A stretch of 64,000 bases of DNA from Marinibacterium anthonyi (GCA_003217735.2 CP031585.1:4513501-4577500), one strand, 5' to 3'. Numbered from the stretch's first letter, positions 25,798 to 37,362 are shown. Numbers and translations: made by a program. The notes: a model not told the origin generated them from the letters alone.

Positions 25798-25805
25798 CGC
25801 CGAAA

Positions 25806-26822
25806 TCAGAACGCGTCTTCGTATTTCTTGGCGAGATCTTCGATGTTGTCGGGCGGCCAGTCCTCGACATCCATGCCAAGGTGCAGGCCCATGCCGGACA
25901 GCACTTCCTTGATCTCGTTCAGCGACTTGCGGCCGAAGTTCGGGGTGCGCAGCATCTCGGCTTCGGTCTTCTGAATCAGGTCGCCGATATAGACGATGTT
26001 GTCGTTCTTCAGACAGTTGGCCGACCGCACCGACAGTTCCAGCTCGTCCACCTTCTTGAGAAGCAGCGGGTTGAACTCCAGCCCGTCGTCCTCGTCCTGG
26101 CGGCCAGCCGATTCCGGCTCTTCGAAGTTCACGAAGATCGACAGCTGGTCCTGCAGGATCCGCGCGGCGAATGCCACGGCGTCATCCGGCGAGATCGAGC
26201 CATCGGTTTCGACCTTCATCGTCAGCTTGTCATAGTCCAGCACCTGGCCCTCGCGGGTGGGCTGCACGTCATAGCTGACCTTCTTGACCGGCGAATAGAT
26301 CGCATCGATCGGAATCAGCCCGATCGGCGCGTCTTCCGGTTTGTTCTTGTCGGCCGATACATAGCCCTTGCCGGTGTTCACCGTCAGTTCCATGTACAGG
26401 TCGGCGCCATCGTCCAGGTGGCAGACGACATGCTCGGGGTTCAGAACCTCGATGCCCGCGCTTTCGGAAATCTGACCGGCGGTGACGACCATCGGCCCCT
26501 TGGCCGAGATCGACAGGCGCTTGGGCCCTTCGACGTCCATGCGCAGGGCGACGCCCTTGAGGTTCAGGATGATATCGGTCACATCTTCGCGCACGCCGGC
26601 AACGGACGAGAATTCGTGCAGAACGTTGTCGATCTGCACGGATGTGATGGCGGCACCTTGCAGCGACGACATGAGGATACGGCGAAGCGCGTTGCCCAGT
26701 GTCAGACCGAAGCCGCGTTCCAGCGGTTCGGCGACAACAGTGGCGCGGCGCGCGGGATCGTTGCCCGGCTTGACGTCAAGCTGCGTTGGCTTGATCAGTT
26801 CAGCCCAGTTCTTATGGATCAT
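25806..26822 (-). CDS. rpoA: DNA-directed RNA polymerase subunit alpha
   Basis: 338 residues. The N-terminal dimerisation domain contains [25 protein letters not shown]; the C-terminal domain contains [23 protein letters not shown] and [17 protein letters not shown], which bind UP elements and activators. Length matches other alphaproteobacteria. It lies between rpsK and rplQ as usual. Confidence 0.98.
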   Translation of the reverse strand: MIHKNWAELIKPTQLDVKPGNDPARRATVVAEPLERGFGLTLGNALRRILMSSLQGAAITSVQIDNVLHEFSSVAGVREDVTDIILNLKGVALRMDVEGPKRLSISAKGPMVVTAGQISESAGIEVLNPEHVVCHLDDGADLYMELTVNTGKGYVSADKNKPEDAPIGLIPIDAIYSPVKKVSYDVQPTREGQVLDYDKLTMKVETDGSISPDDAVAFAARILQDQLSIFVNFEEPESAGRQDEDDGLEFNPLLLKKVDELELSVRSANCLKNDNIVYIGDLIQKTEAEMLRTPNFGRKSLNEIKEVLSGMGLHLGMDVEDWPPDNIEDLAKKYEDAF

Positions 26823-26892
26823 GCAGTCCCTCCATGCTTGCCCGCCTGCCTGACCCGAATGGCGAGCGTCCCGAGGTTTACGAATGACGAGG

Positions 26893-26916
26893 GGGGCCGA
26901 GCGTCAGCCCGGCCCC
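26893..26916 (-). other. Intercistronic hairpin between rpsK and rpoA
   Basis: GGGGCCG (26893-26899) pairs with CGGCCCC (26910-26916) around ten bases in the 112-base rpsK-rpoA gap. No T-run follows, so mRNA processing or stabilisation is likelier than termination. Confidence 0.4.
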
Positions 26917-26934
26917 AACCTGAAAAATACGTGA

Positions 26935-27324
26935 TCAGACGCGGCGGCGCTTCGGCGGGCGGCAGCCGTTGTGTGCGATCGGCGTCACGTCGCGGATCGA
27001 CGTGATGTTGAAGCCCACTGCGGCCAGGGCGCGCAGAGCCGATTCACGGCCCGAACCGGGGCCCTGGACTTCGACTTCCAGCGTCTTGACGCCGTGTTCC
27101 TGTGCCTTCTTGCCCGCGTCTTCAGCGGCCATCTGAGCGGCATAGGGGGTCGATTTCCGCGAGCCCTTGAAGCCCATGGTGCCGGCGGACGACCACGAAA
27201 TGGCGTTGCCCTGCACGTCCGAGATAAGGATCTTGGTGTTGTTGAACGACGAGTTCACATGCGCCACACCTGCGGCGATGTTCTTGGAAACCTTACGCTT
27301 TGCGCGGGTTTTATCGCGTGCCAT
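26935..27324 (-). CDS. rpsK: 30S ribosomal protein S11
   Basis: 129 residues. [40 protein letters not shown] and [15 protein letters not shown] are characteristic of S11, which lines the mRNA exit platform. It starts 14 bases after rpsM. Confidence 0.98.
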   Translation of the reverse strand: MARDKTRAKRKVSKNIAAGVAHVNSSFNNTKILISDVQGNAISWSSAGTMGFKGSRKSTPYAAQMAAEDAGKKAQEHGVKTLEVEVQGPGSGRESALRALAAVGFNITSIRDVTPIAHNGCRPPKRRRV

Positions 27325-27338
27325 TGTTCAGCCTCCCC

Positions 27339-27707
27339 TTACTTCTTCTTGCCGGCGATGGGCTTAGCGGGGCCCTTGCGCGTGCGTGCGTTGGTATGGG
27401 TGCGCTGACCGCGAACCGGCAGGTTGCGGCGGTGGCGCAGGCCACGGTAGCAGCCAAGGTCCATCAGGCGCTTGATGTTCATCTGCGTTTCACGACGCAG
27501 GTCGCCTTCGACGGTGTAGTTGGCGTCGATGTGTTCGCGGATCTGCAGGACTTCGGCGTCCGACAGTTCGTTCACACGGCGGGCCGGATCGATACCCACG
27601 GCTTCGCAGATCGCTTTGGCCGAGGTGTTGCCGATTCCGGTGATGTAGGTGAGGGCGATAGGTACCCGCTTTGCAGTCGGGATATTGACGCCGGCAATAC
27701 GTGCCAC
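27339..27707 (-). CDS. rpsM: 30S ribosomal protein S13
   Basis: 122 residues from a GTG start at 27707 ([20 protein letters not shown]). An upstream in-frame ATG would add 21 unrelated residues and is rejected; AAAGGAC sits before the [21 protein letters not shown] is the conserved tail. S13 contacts the P-site tRNA and helix 38 of the large subunit. First gene of the alpha operon; rpsD is absent from this cluster. Confidence 0.96.
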   Translation of the reverse strand: MARIAGVNIPTAKRVPIALTYITGIGNTSAKAICEAVGIDPARRVNELSDAEVLQIREHIDANYTVEGDLRRETQMNIKRLMDLGCYRGLRHRRNLPVRGQRTHTNARTRKGPAKPIAGKKK

Positions 27708-28089
27708 GTGTATTTGTCCTTTCGTTGCGAGCCCGTAGCTCCAGGCCCTTTTTTCACAACGCTGGGCCATGAACCTGACGGTCCTGACCCGGCATTTTTA
27801 CGAGGTGGTCGAAAGCCCGGCGAATCCGGACCCCGTCGATTCAGAGAAGCGACGGTGGTGGATAGGGGCATTCGGAAAAGGGGTCAACCCTTCACGAAAC
27901 TATTTGTCAAGAATTTTCGACGGACCCGGCTGGGCCCTACCCGTTATCAAGGCAACGAAACATGTGATACCTAGCCGGAAATGGTTTTCCAATGCCAATC
28001 ACGACCTCGTCATGCGCCATCGGTTGCCAGCTGGTCAAGGTCTTCTGTCGCCCGGACGAAAGCCGCAGCCGCCCCGGCGGCCCGCGGGT
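27708..28089 (-). other. 382-base gap: alpha-operon promoter and leader
   Basis: No coding ORF is supported. It holds a candidate promoter at 27859-27887 with a leader of about 145 bases before rpsM. Near 28060-28087 a GC-rich stem region just after the adk stop could weaken read-through from adk. A further TTGACA (27905-27910) has no matching -10. Confidence 0.5.
27859..27887 (-). promoter_or_regulatory. Candidate promoter of rpsM-rpsK-rpoA-rplQ
   Basis: On the minus strand TTGACC (27887-27882), 17 bases, TATCCA (27864-27859). Spacing is ideal and both hexamers are recognisable in GC-rich surroundings. Confidence 0.5.
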
Positions 28090-28730
28090 TCACGCTTTGA
28101 GGATTGCGTCGATGGCCTTGGTGACAGCGCTGATTTCACCCAGCCCGTCGATCTTCGTCAGATCGCCCTTGGCATAGTAATACCCGATCAGCGGCGAGGT
28201 CTTCTTGTAGTATTCCATCAGCCGCTTGCGCAGGCTTTCCTCGTTGTCGTCGGCCCGGCGCTTGAACTCGGTCCCGCCGCACTTCACGCACTTGCCATCC
28301 GCCGGAATCGGCTTGGTGTTGTCGTTGTAGACCTCGCCACAGGTGGCACAGGTCGACCGCGCGGTGATCCGGGCCACCAGTTCGTCGTCGTCGACTTCCA
28401 TCTCGATCACGGCGTCCAGCTTCTCGCCGGTGGACGCCAGCAGCTCTCCCAGTGCGTCGGCCTGGGCCAGCGTCCGGGGGAACCCGTCGAAGATGAAACC
28501 GCGTCCGTCACCCGCGTCGATCTTTTCGCGGATCAGGCCGATAACGATCTCGTCCGTCACCAGCTCACCGCGTTCCATGACCTCGGCCACGCGCTTGCCC
28601 ATTTCGGATCCGCTGTCCTTGGCATCGCGCAGCATGTCACCGGTGGATAGCTGCACCATTCCGCGTGTTTCAACGAGGTGACGCGATTGCGTCCCCTTGC
28701 CCGCGCCCGGCGGGCCCAGAAGGATGATAT

Positions 28731-28734
<4 letters not shown>
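28090..28734 (-). CDS. adk: Adenylate kinase (zinc LID type)
   Basis: 214 residues. The P-loop [12 protein letters not shown] (5-16) and [11 protein letters not shown] are standard. The LID domain has four Cys (129, 132, 149, 152; CATC and CVKC), so it should bind structural zinc, as in Gram-positive and many alphaproteobacterial enzymes. The ATG overlaps the secY stop by four bases, tying ATP/ADP balance to the spc operon. Confidence 0.97.
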
Positions 28735-30095
<1,361 letters not shown>

Positions 30096-30206
30096 GAACC
30101 GGCTCTTTCTTATGTCGGGACGCCGCCCCTAGGGCTTTTCAGGGGCCCCGGGCGGCGTCGAATGTCGTGCCAAGATGTAAGCGGCACCCGGGCCGCCCAC
30201 AACCCG

Positions 30207-30686
30207 TTATTCGGCTGCCGGCTCGGCAGCTGCCGCAACGGTGATCGAACCGCCTGCGCCTTCAACAGCCGAAATGGCCGATTTGGACGCGCCGGTGACC
30301 TGCAGCTCGACCTTGGCCGAGAAATCGCCCTTGGCCAGGACGCGGATGCCGTCCAGCTTGCGGCGCACCAGGCCCGAAGCGACCAGCGCGTCTTCGGTCA
30401 CGGGGGCCGAGGCGTCGATCTTGCCGGCGTCGACGAACTTCTGGATCAGGCCCAGGTTGACGACGGCGTATTCCTTGCGGTTCGGCTTGTTGAAGCCACG
30501 CTTGGGCAGACGCTGGTACAGCGGCATCTGGCCGCCTTCGTAGCCCTTGATGGCCACGCCCGAACGGGATTTCTGACCCTTGATACCACGGCCACCGGTC
30601 TTGCCCATGCCCGAACCCGGGCCACGGCCAACACGCTTTCTCTTGGGGGCCGCGCCAGCGTTGTCGCGGAGTTCATTCAGTTTCAT
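30207..30686 (-). CDS. rplO: 50S ribosomal protein L15
   Basis: 159 residues from ATG 30686 ([20 protein letters not shown]). [24 protein letters not shown] is the conserved Gly/Lys-rich segment. A short Ala/Glu tail (AAAAEPAAE) is added. It is separated from rpmD by a small unknown gene and a 292-base gap. Confidence 0.97.
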   Translation of the reverse strand: MKLNELRDNAGAAPKRKRVGRGPGSGMGKTGGRGIKGQKSRSGVAIKGYEGGQMPLYQRLPKRGFNKPNRKEYAVVNLGLIQKFVDAGKIDASAPVTEDALVASGLVRRKLDGIRVLAKGDFSAKVELQVTGASKSAISAVEGAGGSITVAAAAEPAAE

Positions 30687-30927
30687 GTCGCTTCTCCTAT
30701 GCCGGATGTGACCCCCGAAGCGATCTTGGGGCCAACCACGGCTTTTCTTGATTGTCGATTCCGGGTCCATGAGCGGACCACCGCGCGCGTATAGACCCTG
30801 AAACCGGCCATTGCAAGGGCGACGGAGGCGCGTCCCCGCGTCAGCGGCCAAGGCCGGTTCCGCCGCTGTTTCCAGCCATGAACCGGGGCCCGCCGACCGG
30901 ATCCCGGGCCGGCTTCAACGACCGTTG

Positions 30928-30979
30928 TTCAGGGCCGTTTTTCAGGGCCGTTTTTCAGGGCCGCCTTTCGGGCCTGCGT
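30928..30979 (-). repeat. 13-base tandem repeat downstream of the small gene
   Basis: TTCAGGGCCGTTT occurs at 30928-30940 and 30941-30953, then TTCAGGGCCGCCT (30954-30966) and a decayed fourth copy (30967-30979) that runs into the stop codon region of the gene at 30979. It sits in the gap before rplO. Confidence 0.85.
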
Positions 30980-31287
30980 CAGCCCTTGCGCAGCCGCTTG
31001 GCGTTGGCCCGGGTCTTGGCGCTGATCGGCTGAACGGCGGCCATCGCCACGGCGGCCGGGTCATGGCCCGCCACGGTCGCCCGCGCGGCACGTTCGAACG
31101 CGTCGGCAAAGGCGGTGGGCTTTTCGAAAACCATGCGAATGGCTTCCTCGGGTCCCATCTGCCCCAGGGCCATCTGCAGGGTCCGGCGCTGGATCACTTC
31201 CTGCGCCGTCCAGTACATCTTGCCGTAGGCAAAGGCCGCCGTCTGCCACGACTGGGCGGCAGACATCATCGAAATCATTCCCAACAT
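30979..31287 (-). CDS. Small protein of unknown function inserted between rpmD and rplO
   Basis: 102 residues from ATG 31287. The N-terminus is Met-rich (MLGMISMMSAAQSW), the middle is helical, and the C-terminus is basic with AVQPISAKTRANAKRLRKG. The composition resembles phasin-like or 'antifreeze/ABC-transporter' mis-annotated small proteins of Rhodobacterales, a recollection that cannot be checked here. It is co-directional with the spc operon and probably co-transcribed. Confidence 0.65.
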   Translation of the reverse strand: MLGMISMMSAAQSWQTAAFAYGKMYWTAQEVIQRRTLQMALGQMGPEEAIRMVFEKPTAFADAFERAARATVAGHDPAAVAMAAVQPISAKTRANAKRLRKG

Positions 31288-31369
31288 TCTCAAATATCCT
31301 GTGATTGAAACGAAAAAAGGCGTCCCATCTATATGGGACGCCTCAGCTCGTTTACATAGGGCGGGCCAC

Positions 31370-31561
31370 TCAGGCGTCGCGCTCTTCTACGATTTCGACC
31401 AGGTGAGGGATCGAATTCACCATGCCGCGGACCGAAGGCGTGTCCTCCAGTTCGCGGGTCTTGTGCATCTTGTTCAGACCCAGGCCGATCAGCGTCTGGC
31501 GCTGCTTGGCGGGGCGGCGGATCGGCGAACCGACCTGCTTGACGACGATGGTCTTTGCCAT
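31370..31561 (-). CDS. rpmD: 50S ribosomal protein L30
   Basis: 63 residues: [20 protein letters not shown] and [21 protein letters not shown] are the L30 core. It follows rpsE after five bases. Normally rplO would come next; here a small unknown gene intervenes. Confidence 0.97.
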   Translation of the reverse strand: MAKTIVVKQVGSPIRRPAKQRQTLIGLGLNKMHKTRELEDTPSVRGMVNSIPHLVEIVEERDA

Positions 31562-31566
31562 GTGGA

Positions 31567-32151
31567 TCAGGCCTCCTCGGCGACTTGGCTGGACTCGGCC
31601 GGAGCTTCATCCCGCTTCGGCAGAATGTCGGCGACCTTCTTGCCACGGCGTGCGGCCACGTTGCGGGGCGACTGCTCTTTCTTGAGGCCGTCCAGCGTGG
31701 CGCGGATCATGTTGTAGGGGTTCTGCGAGCCCAGCGACTTGGACACGACGTCCTTGACACCCAGCATCTCGAACACGGCACGCATCGGACCACCGGCGAT
31801 GATCCCGGTCCCTTCCGGCGCGGTGCGCATGACGACCTTGCCGGCGCCCCAGCGGCCGTGCATGTCGTGGTGCAGCGTGCGGCCTTCGCGCAGCGGCACG
31901 CGGATCATGTTGCGCTTGGCTTGCTCGGTGGCCTTGCGGATGGCCTCGGGGACCTCCTTGGCCTTGCCCTTGCCAAAGCCGACACGGCCCTTCTGGTCGC
32001 CGACGACGACAAGTGCCGCAAAGCCGAACCGCTTGCCGCCCTTGACGGTCTTCGACACGCGGTTGATCGCGACGAGGCGATCGGCGAATTCCGGGGTTTC
32101 GTCCCGGTCACGGTTGCGGCCACGGCCGCGACGTTCGTTCTGTTCTGCCAT
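31567..32151 (-). CDS. rpsE: 30S ribosomal protein S5
   Basis: 194 residues. An Arg/Glu-rich lead ([18 protein letters not shown]) precedes the core [46 protein letters not shown] and [20 protein letters not shown]5 contributes to decoding accuracy. It is preceded by a repeat doublet between it and rplR. Confidence 0.98.
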   Translation of the reverse strand: MAEQNERRGRGRNRDRDETPEFADRLVAINRVSKTVKGGKRFGFAALVVVGDQKGRVGFGKGKAKEVPEAIRKATEQAKRNMIRVPLREGRTLHHDMHGRWGAGKVVMRTAPEGTGIIAGGPMRAVFEMLGVKDVVSKSLGSQNPYNMIRATLDGLKKEQSPRNVAARRGKKVADILPKRDEAPAESSQVAEEA

Positions 32152-32270
32152 GTGGCATCCTTTCAGGCCGGCGCATCAGCGCCAGTAACTCCGACCGCAG
32201 TGGGCGACTGTCTGGGACAGCGGCTCCCCGGTCATCGAGACGGAAAGGTGTCCGTCTGCACAATGTGCAA

Positions 32271-32328
32271 GGTGCGCATCAATGCGCACCCTACGAGGTC
32301 GGCGGTAGGGTGCGCATTCATGCGCACC
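32271..32328. repeat. REPIN-like inverted doublet between rplR and rpsE
   Basis: Stem 1: GGTGCGCAT (32271-32279) with ATGCGCACC (32282-32290), followed by CTAC. Ten bases later come GTAG and stem 2, GGTGCGCAT (32309-32317) with ATGCGCACC (32320-32328). The halves are near-perfect reverse complements of each other, so the 58 bases form one large palindrome. Confidence 0.9.
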
Positions 32329-32334
32329 GCACCG

Positions 32335-32694
32335 TCAGATCTTAAGGCCACCCTCACGCGCGGCGTCGGCCAGGGCCTTCACCTTGCCGTGGTACAGGAA
32401 GCCACCACGATCGAAGTACGCCTCTTCCACGCCGGCCGCTTTCGCGCGTTCGGCGATCAGGGTACCGACCTTTGCGGCCGCTTCGACGTTGTTCTTGCCG
32501 ATCAGCCCAAGATCCTTCTCGAGCGTGGAGGCGGCTGCCAGGGTCTTGCCGGCGACGTCGTCGATCAGCTGAACGCTGATGTTCTTGTTCGACCGGTGCA
32601 CGCTCAGCCGAAGACGGCCGGCGTTGACCTTGCGCAGCTTGTTCCGAACGCGCAGACGGCGCTTCAGGAACAGGGTCCGTTTGCTGTTTGCCAT
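32335..32694 (-). CDS. rplR: 50S ribosomal protein L18
   Basis: 119 residues: [35 protein letters not shown] at the start and [26 protein letters not shown] at the end, the 5S-rRNA-binding L18 pattern. It follows rplF after 11 bases. Confidence 0.97.
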   Translation of the reverse strand: MANSKRTLFLKRRLRVRNKLRKVNAGRLRLSVHRSNKNISVQLIDDVAGKTLAAASTLEKDLGLIGKNNVEAAAKVGTLIAERAKAAGVEEAYFDRGGFLYHGKVKALADAAREGGLKI

Positions 32695-32705
32695 TTCTCG
32701 CGTCC

Positions 32706-33239
32706 TTACTTCTTCTTGCCTTCCTTGCGGAAGATGTACTCGTCCTTGTACTTGATCCCTTTACCCTTGTAGGGCTCGGGAGCACGCCAGGCACGGATCT
32801 CCGCGGCAACCTGACCAACGGCTTGCTGGTCGATGCCTTCCACAATGATTTCGGTCGGCTTCGGTGCGACGATGGTGACGCCTTCGGGCGCAACATAGTC
32901 GACGTCATGCGACAGGCCGAGGTTCAGCTTCAGCGTCGTGCCCTGCATCGTGGCGCGGTAACCCACGCCGTTGATCTCGAGCTCTTTCTTGAAGCCGGTG
33001 GTCACGCCGGTCACCAGGTTCTGAACCTGGGTCCGCGACATGCCCCACTGCTGACGGGCGCGCTTGGACTTGCCACGGGGCTCGATCGAAACCGTGCCGT
33101 CGTTGACAACCAGCGCCACGTCGTCGGTTGCGGTGAAGGTCCGGACCCCCTTGGGGCCCTTCACTTCGATCGTCTGTCCGCTGACCTTGGCTTCGACGCC
33201 CGAAGGCAGCTCGACCGGTTTCTTACCAATACGAGACAT
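32706..33239 (-). CDS. rplF: 50S ribosomal protein L6
   Basis: 177 residues. [21 protein letters not shown] starts the first of two similar domains; [23 protein letters not shown] is the standard end. L6 sits near the factor-binding site. It follows rpsH after 12 bases. Confidence 0.98.
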   Translation of the reverse strand: MSRIGKKPVELPSGVEAKVSGQTIEVKGPKGVRTFTATDDVALVVNDGTVSIEPRGKSKRARQQWGMSRTQVQNLVTGVTTGFKKELEINGVGYRATMQGTTLKLNLGLSHDVDYVAPEGVTIVAPKPTEIIVEGIDQQAVGQVAAEIRAWRAPEPYKGKGIKYKDEYIFRKEGKKK

Positions 33240-33251
33240 GTTCAGGCCTCC

Positions 33252-33644
33252 TTAGAATACGGTGCAAAGCACTTCGCCGCCAACGTTGGCTGCGCGTGCA
33301 CTTGCGTCCGACATCACGCCCTTGGACGTCGACACGATGGAAACACCCAGGCCCTGACGGACCGAGGGGACATCGCTGACGCCCAGGTACACGCGGCGGC
33401 CCGGCTTGGAAACGCGCTTGAGTTCGCGGATCACCGGTTCGCCTTCGTAGTACTTGAGGCTGATTTCAATTGCCGGGTGGCCGTTCTCGCCGGTCACCTT
33501 CTCGTAGCCACGGATGTAGCCTTCGTCCTTGAGCACATCGAGGACCCAGGCCCGCAGCTTGGATGCGGGGGTCATCACCGTGGACCGGCGGCGCATCTGT
33601 GCGTTCCGGATACGGGTGAGCATATCGCCGATAGGATCGTTCAT
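33252..33644 (-). CDS. rpsH: 30S ribosomal protein S8
   Basis: 130 residues: [20 protein letters not shown] and [32 protein letters not shown]8 organises the central domain of 16S rRNA and in E. coli is the autogenous repressor of the spc operon. It follows rpsN after 12 bases. Confidence 0.98.
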   Translation of the reverse strand: MNDPIGDMLTRIRNAQMRRRSTVMTPASKLRAWVLDVLKDEGYIRGYEKVTGENGHPAIEISLKYYEGEPVIRELKRVSKPGRRVYLGVSDVPSVRQGLGVSIVSTSKGVMSDASARAANVGGEVLCTVF

Positions 33645-33656
33645 TTCAGCGCCTCC

Positions 33657-33962
33657 TTACCAGCTCGACTTCACAAGGCCCGGGATCTGACCGAAGGAGC
33701 CAAGCTCCCGCAGCATGATCCGGCTGACCTTGAGTTTGCGATAATATGCGTGCGGACGGCCCGTCAGCTGGCAGCGGTTGTGCAGCCGGGTGGGCGAGCT
33801 GTTGCGCGGCAGTTTTGCAAGCTTCAGGCGCGCCTTGAAGCGCTCTTCCATCGGCTTGGTTTCATCGACGGCGATCACTTTCAGCGCGGCACGCTTGGCG
33901 GCGTACTTTTCCACCAGCGCCTGACGCTTCTTCTCGCGTTCGATCATGCTTTTCTTAGCCAT
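33657..33962 (-). CDS. rpsN: 30S ribosomal protein S14 (zinc-independent type)
   Basis: 101 residues: [20 protein letters not shown] and [28 protein letters not shown], ending GLVKSSW. The long form without the CxxC pair, so it does not need zinc. Confidence 0.97.
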   Translation of the reverse strand: MAKKSMIEREKKRQALVEKYAAKRAALKVIAVDETKPMEERFKARLKLAKLPRNSSPTRLHNRCQLTGRPHAYYRKLKVSRIMLRELGSFGQIPGLVKSSW

Positions 33963-33978
33963 GATGTCTCTCCCAGGC

Positions 33979-34534
<556 letters not shown>

Positions 34535-34542
<8 letters not shown>

Positions 34543-34849
34543 CGATCACGTCTCCGGTGGTCTTGGCGAAACGCACCTTCTTGCCGTCTTCAAGGGTCTT
34601 GAAGCCGACGCGGGTGGCTTTGCCGTTGGCGTCCAGGTAGGCGATGTTCGACAGTTCGATCGGGGTCGCCTTCGGAATGCGGCCGCCCTGGCTGGTCTGC
34701 GACTGCCGGGTGTGACGGATGGCGACGTTCACGCCTTCCACCACGGCCTTGCCGGCGGCGGGATCAACGGACAGGATCGTGCCCTGCTTGCCCTTGTCCT
34801 TGCCGGCGAGCACGACGACCTTGTCGCCCTTCTTCAGCTTGGCTGCCAT
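34535..34849 (-). CDS. rplX: 50S ribosomal protein L24
   Basis: 104 residues with the KOW motif [22 protein letters not shown] and [18 protein letters not shown]. It initiates large-subunit assembly. It follows rplN by one base. Confidence 0.97.
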
Positions 34850-34850
34850 G

Positions 34851-35219
34851 TCAGAGCACCTCCGGAGCGAGCGAGATGATCTTCATGAAGCTCTTCGCGC
34901 GCAGCTCACGAACCACCGGCCCGAAGATACGGGTGCCGACGGGCTCGTTGTTGTTGTTGAGGATGACGGCGGCGTTGCGATCGAAGCGGATCGCGGTGCC
35001 GTCTTCACGGCGGACTTCCTTGGCGGTGCGAACGACGACGGCCTTGCGGACGTCACCTTTCTTCACACGGCCGCGCGGAATGGCTTCCTTGACCGACACC
35101 ACGATGATGTCGCCCACGGAAGCGTACTTGCGCTTGGATCCGCCCAGGACCTTGATGCACTGAACTTTCCGGGCTCCGGAATTGTCAGCCACATCCAGAT
35201 TGGTCTGCATCTGGATCAT
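34851..35219 (-). CDS. rplN: 50S ribosomal protein L14
   Basis: 122 residues: [42 protein letters not shown] and the terminal [18 protein letters not shown]. It forms part of an intersubunit bridge. It is 76 bases from rpsQ, a gap with no feature seen. Confidence 0.98.
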   Translation of the reverse strand: MIQMQTNLDVADNSGARKVQCIKVLGGSKRKYASVGDIIVVSVKEAIPRGRVKKGDVRKAVVVRTAKEVRREDGTAIRFDRNAAVILNNNNEPVGTRIFGPVVRELRAKSFMKIISLAPEVL

Positions 35220-35295
35220 TTGGTTTCTCCCGACCTGTGGGGGCTGGTCTTGTTCTGTCCCCCAGGGTTTCGACTATGGTTTGATACCGTGGGTC

Positions 35296-35625
35296 TTAGT
35301 GACCCGCGGCCTCGTGCTCGGCATGCCGCTGCGCGTCTTCCACCTGCTGGATCTTCGCATGGGCTTCGCGCTCGGCGCGCTCCTGCTCGATCATTTCGGC
35401 GGTCATGACTTCCCAGCGCTTGGTCTTGGACTTGGGCGCGCATTCGCGGATGCGAACGGCTTCGCCGACCTTGAACTGGTTGGCTTCGTCATGGGCGCGA
35501 TATTTCTTCGACTTCCGGATGGTCTTCTTCAGAACCGGGTGCGTGAAGCGGCGTTCCACCGAAACAGTCACGGTCTGGTCGTTGGCGTCGCTGGTCACGG
35601 TGCCGCTGAGGATACGTTTGGGCAT
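35296..35625 (-). CDS. rpsQ: 30S ribosomal protein S17 with C-terminal extension
   Basis: 109 residues, about 30 more than the bacterial norm. The OB-fold core runs from [20 protein letters not shown] to [13 protein letters not shown] (about 1-73). The remaining 36 residues (from [18 protein letters not shown]) are Glu/Ala/Gln/His-rich and look like a charged helix on the ribosome surface. The DNA remains coding-like to the stop, so it is not a frameshift. Confidence 0.95.
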   Translation of the reverse strand: MPKRILSGTVTSDANDQTVTVSVERRFTHPVLKKTIRKSKKYRAHDEANQFKVGEAVRIRECAPKSKTKRWEVMTAEMIEQERAEREAHAKIQQVEDAQRHAEHEAAGH

Positions 35626-35637
35626 CTGGTGGGCTCC

Positions 35638-35838
35638 TTATTCCGCTGCTGCGTTTGCTTTTTCGTTCAGGATGGTCTTCACGCGAGCCACGTCGCGCTT
35701 GACCGTCCGGATACGGGCAGTGGTTTCAAGTTGGCCGGTCGCCTGCTGGAAACGCAGGTTGAAGGCTTCTTTCTTCAGAGCCACCAGATCCTCACGAAGC
35801 TGATCCGGCGTCTTGTTACGCAGTTCCTGGGCGTTCAT
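35638..35838 (-). CDS. rpmC: 50S ribosomal protein L29
   Basis: 66 residues from ATG 35838 ([21 protein letters not shown]) with [26 protein letters not shown] cut across its middle. An upstream in-frame ATG adds eight residues and is rejected. L29 lies at the tunnel exit. In most genomes rplP is directly upstream; here 4.5 kb of other genes intervene, making rpmC the first gene of the spc transcript. Confidence 0.96.
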   Translation of the reverse strand: MNAQELRNKTPDQLREDLVALKKEAFNLRFQQATGQLETTARIRTVKRDVARVKTILNEKANAAAE

Positions 35839-36227
35839 CGCCTGTATTCCTTTCAACATCACGGAGAAGGCCCCAAAAGATTTGGGTCACCCTGATTCCC
35901 GTGGAGTTCGTGGATGAGCGGCCCCTTTACGCGCCCAACACCCGCATGGCAACCCCGAAAGCCTGTTTGCAGGGGATACCGGGGTGTTTCGCCCCCGTGA
36001 CGGCGCGTTCCAGCGGGCGGGCCGACCCGCCGCCGCGCCCTGGTGGCGGATCGGCCCGCCCCCGTCATCCGCGCCCGGCGATCCCGAAAACAGGGCCCTG
36101 CCCGCGTTCAACCGCGAAATATATTTGGCCGCCACGGGATCCCGGCGCGGCGGTTCGCGTTACTCTGCCATCATACTCTGGCACCACACCCCGGCACCAT
36201 GTCCCGTAACAAGTAACGAGGTCCCCC
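35839..36227. other. 389-base divergent gap upstream of rpmC and the secreted Ig-like gene
   Basis: No coding ORF is supported. It contains a candidate spc promoter (35924-35952), a small CCCAAA-AGA-TTTGGG hairpin (35872-35886) in the rpmC leader, and an AT-rich quasi-palindrome around AAATATATTT (about 36116-36127) that could belong to a plus-strand promoter. Confidence 0.45.
35924..35952 (-). promoter_or_regulatory. Candidate promoter of the relocated spc operon (rpmC onward)
   Basis: Minus strand TTGCCA (35952-35947), 17 bases, TAAAGG (35929-35924). The -10 is the same TAAAGG proposed for rpmH. A promoter is needed here because the gene upstream (36228) is on the opposite strand. Confidence 0.35.
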
Positions 36228-36635
36228 ATGACCAGGTACACCTCTGCCGCCCTTGCCGTCGCCGTCCTTGGCCTTGCCATCGCCTGTGTCGGCGTCACCT
36301 CTGCCGATACCCGGATCGAAAAGAAGTCCGTCGCGGTCCCCGGCAACCAGCAGACGCTTCTGTGGGTGCATTCCGACCTTGGCGACGACTGCACCGGCAC
36401 CGCGCCCAGGATCGCCCTGATCCGCGGCCCCCAACATGGTGAAATCGCCACCGAGCAAACGGTGCAGACGATCTCGGACGGGACCAGCCCGTGCAACGGC
36501 AAGCAGGTGCCGGCGACCAGCGTCTATTTCATCCCCTCCGCCGATTACACGGGCGAAGATCACTTTCGCTACAAATGGATGAAGCAGGACGGCACCCCGG
36601 GCCTGGACGCCGCGGTCGCAGTCACGGTCCAGTAA
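36228..36635 (+). CDS. Secreted protein with a cadherin/Ig-like repeat
   Basis: 135 residues. Residues 1-26 (ending GVTSA) are a signal peptide. The mature domain ends with TSVYFIPSADYTGEDHFRYKW and AAVAVTVQ, the pattern of single bacterial cadherin/Ig-like beta-sandwich repeats. Two Cys in the mature part could form a disulfide. GAGG precedes the ATG. It is a lone plus-strand gene convergent with marC inside the ribosomal locus; function unknown. Confidence 0.75.
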   Translation: MTRYTSAALAVAVLGLAIACVGVTSADTRIEKKSVAVPGNQQTLLWVHSDLGDDCTGTAPRIALIRGPQHGEIATEQTVQTISDGTSPCNGKQVPATSVYFIPSADYTGEDHFRYKWMKQDGTPGLDAAVAVTVQ

Positions 36636-36660
36636 GCGCCGCCTCCCCTTCCCGGCTCCC

Positions 36661-36702
36661 TGCATAGGGCCCCCTGCATAGGGCCCCCTACATAGGGCTG
36701 GG
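36661..36702. repeat. 14-base tandem repeat spanning the marC stop codon
   Basis: TGCATAGGGCCCCC at 36661-36674 and 36675-36688, then a diverged TACATAGGGCTGGG (36689-36702). The marC stop (minus strand TAG at 36690-36688) lies at the junction, so the third copy is coding. Confidence 0.85.
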
Positions 36703-37362
36703 CGCGTCGTTCATCGACAGCACACCCAGCACGTCAAGCCCCGTCAGCACCGCGTCCACGGCGATCGTGGCGATGATCATGCCCATCACCCGGCTGATGA
36801 CACTGACGCCCGACGCCCCGATGATCCGCTGAATTCCGGCCGCCAGCAGCAGCAGCACCAGCGTGATCAGCAGCACCGCCACCAACAGCCCCGCCGTCAC
36901 CACCTGCTCCACCAGCGAAACACGGTGATTGTCGGTCAGGATCACCACCGCCAGCATCGCCCCGGGCGAAGCGATCGACGGCATCGCCAGCGGAAACACC
37001 GCCCGCGCCATCGCGCCCGCCCTGGCGGCGGCATGGGATTCCTCGCGCTCGGCCTCGGCGATCTCGGCCTCGGGTTTGCTTTCCCCGAAGATCATCGTCA
37101 TCGCGAAGATGAACAGGATGATGCCGCCCGCCACCTGGAACGCCCCCAGCCGAAGCCCCAGCAGTTCCAGCAGGAACTGCCCGCCCACCAGGAAGGCCAG
37201 CAGCACCGCGCCGGCAATCACCACGCCGCGCACCGCAAGCCCGCGGCGCATCTTCTCGGGCACGGACGAGGCGGCGAACAGGAACACCGGGATCGATCCG
37301 ATCGGATCGATCGTGACGAACATGGTGATAAAGTCTCGCCCCAGACCACTCAGTTCCAGCAT
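36688..37362 (-). CDS. MarC family integral membrane protein
   Basis: 224 residues from ATG 37362, giving the first helix DFITMFVTIDPIGSIPVFLF, a MarC hallmark. Six membrane segments are visible; KPEAEIAEAEREESHAAARA is a charged loop, and AVFPLAMPSIASPGAMLAVVIL is the second conserved block. Despite its name the family is not an established multidrug transporter. It is last of four minus-strand genes between rplP and rpmC. Confidence 0.9.
   Translation of the reverse strand: MLELSGLGRDFITMFVTIDPIGSIPVFLFAASSVPEKMRRGLAVRGVVIAGAVLLAFLVGGQFLLELLGLRLGAFQVAGGIILFIFAMTMIFGESKPEAEIAEAEREESHAAARAGAMARAVFPLAMPSIASPGAMLAVVILTDNHRVSLVEQVVTAGLLVAVLLITLVLLLLAAGIQRIIGASGVSVISRVMGMIIATIAVDAVLTGLDVLGVLSMNDAPSPM

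Noticed and set aside
27905-27910. TTGACA as an alternative alpha-operon -35
   Set aside because: The hexamer at the proper distance is itself the TTGACC of the better promoter; no -10 is present.
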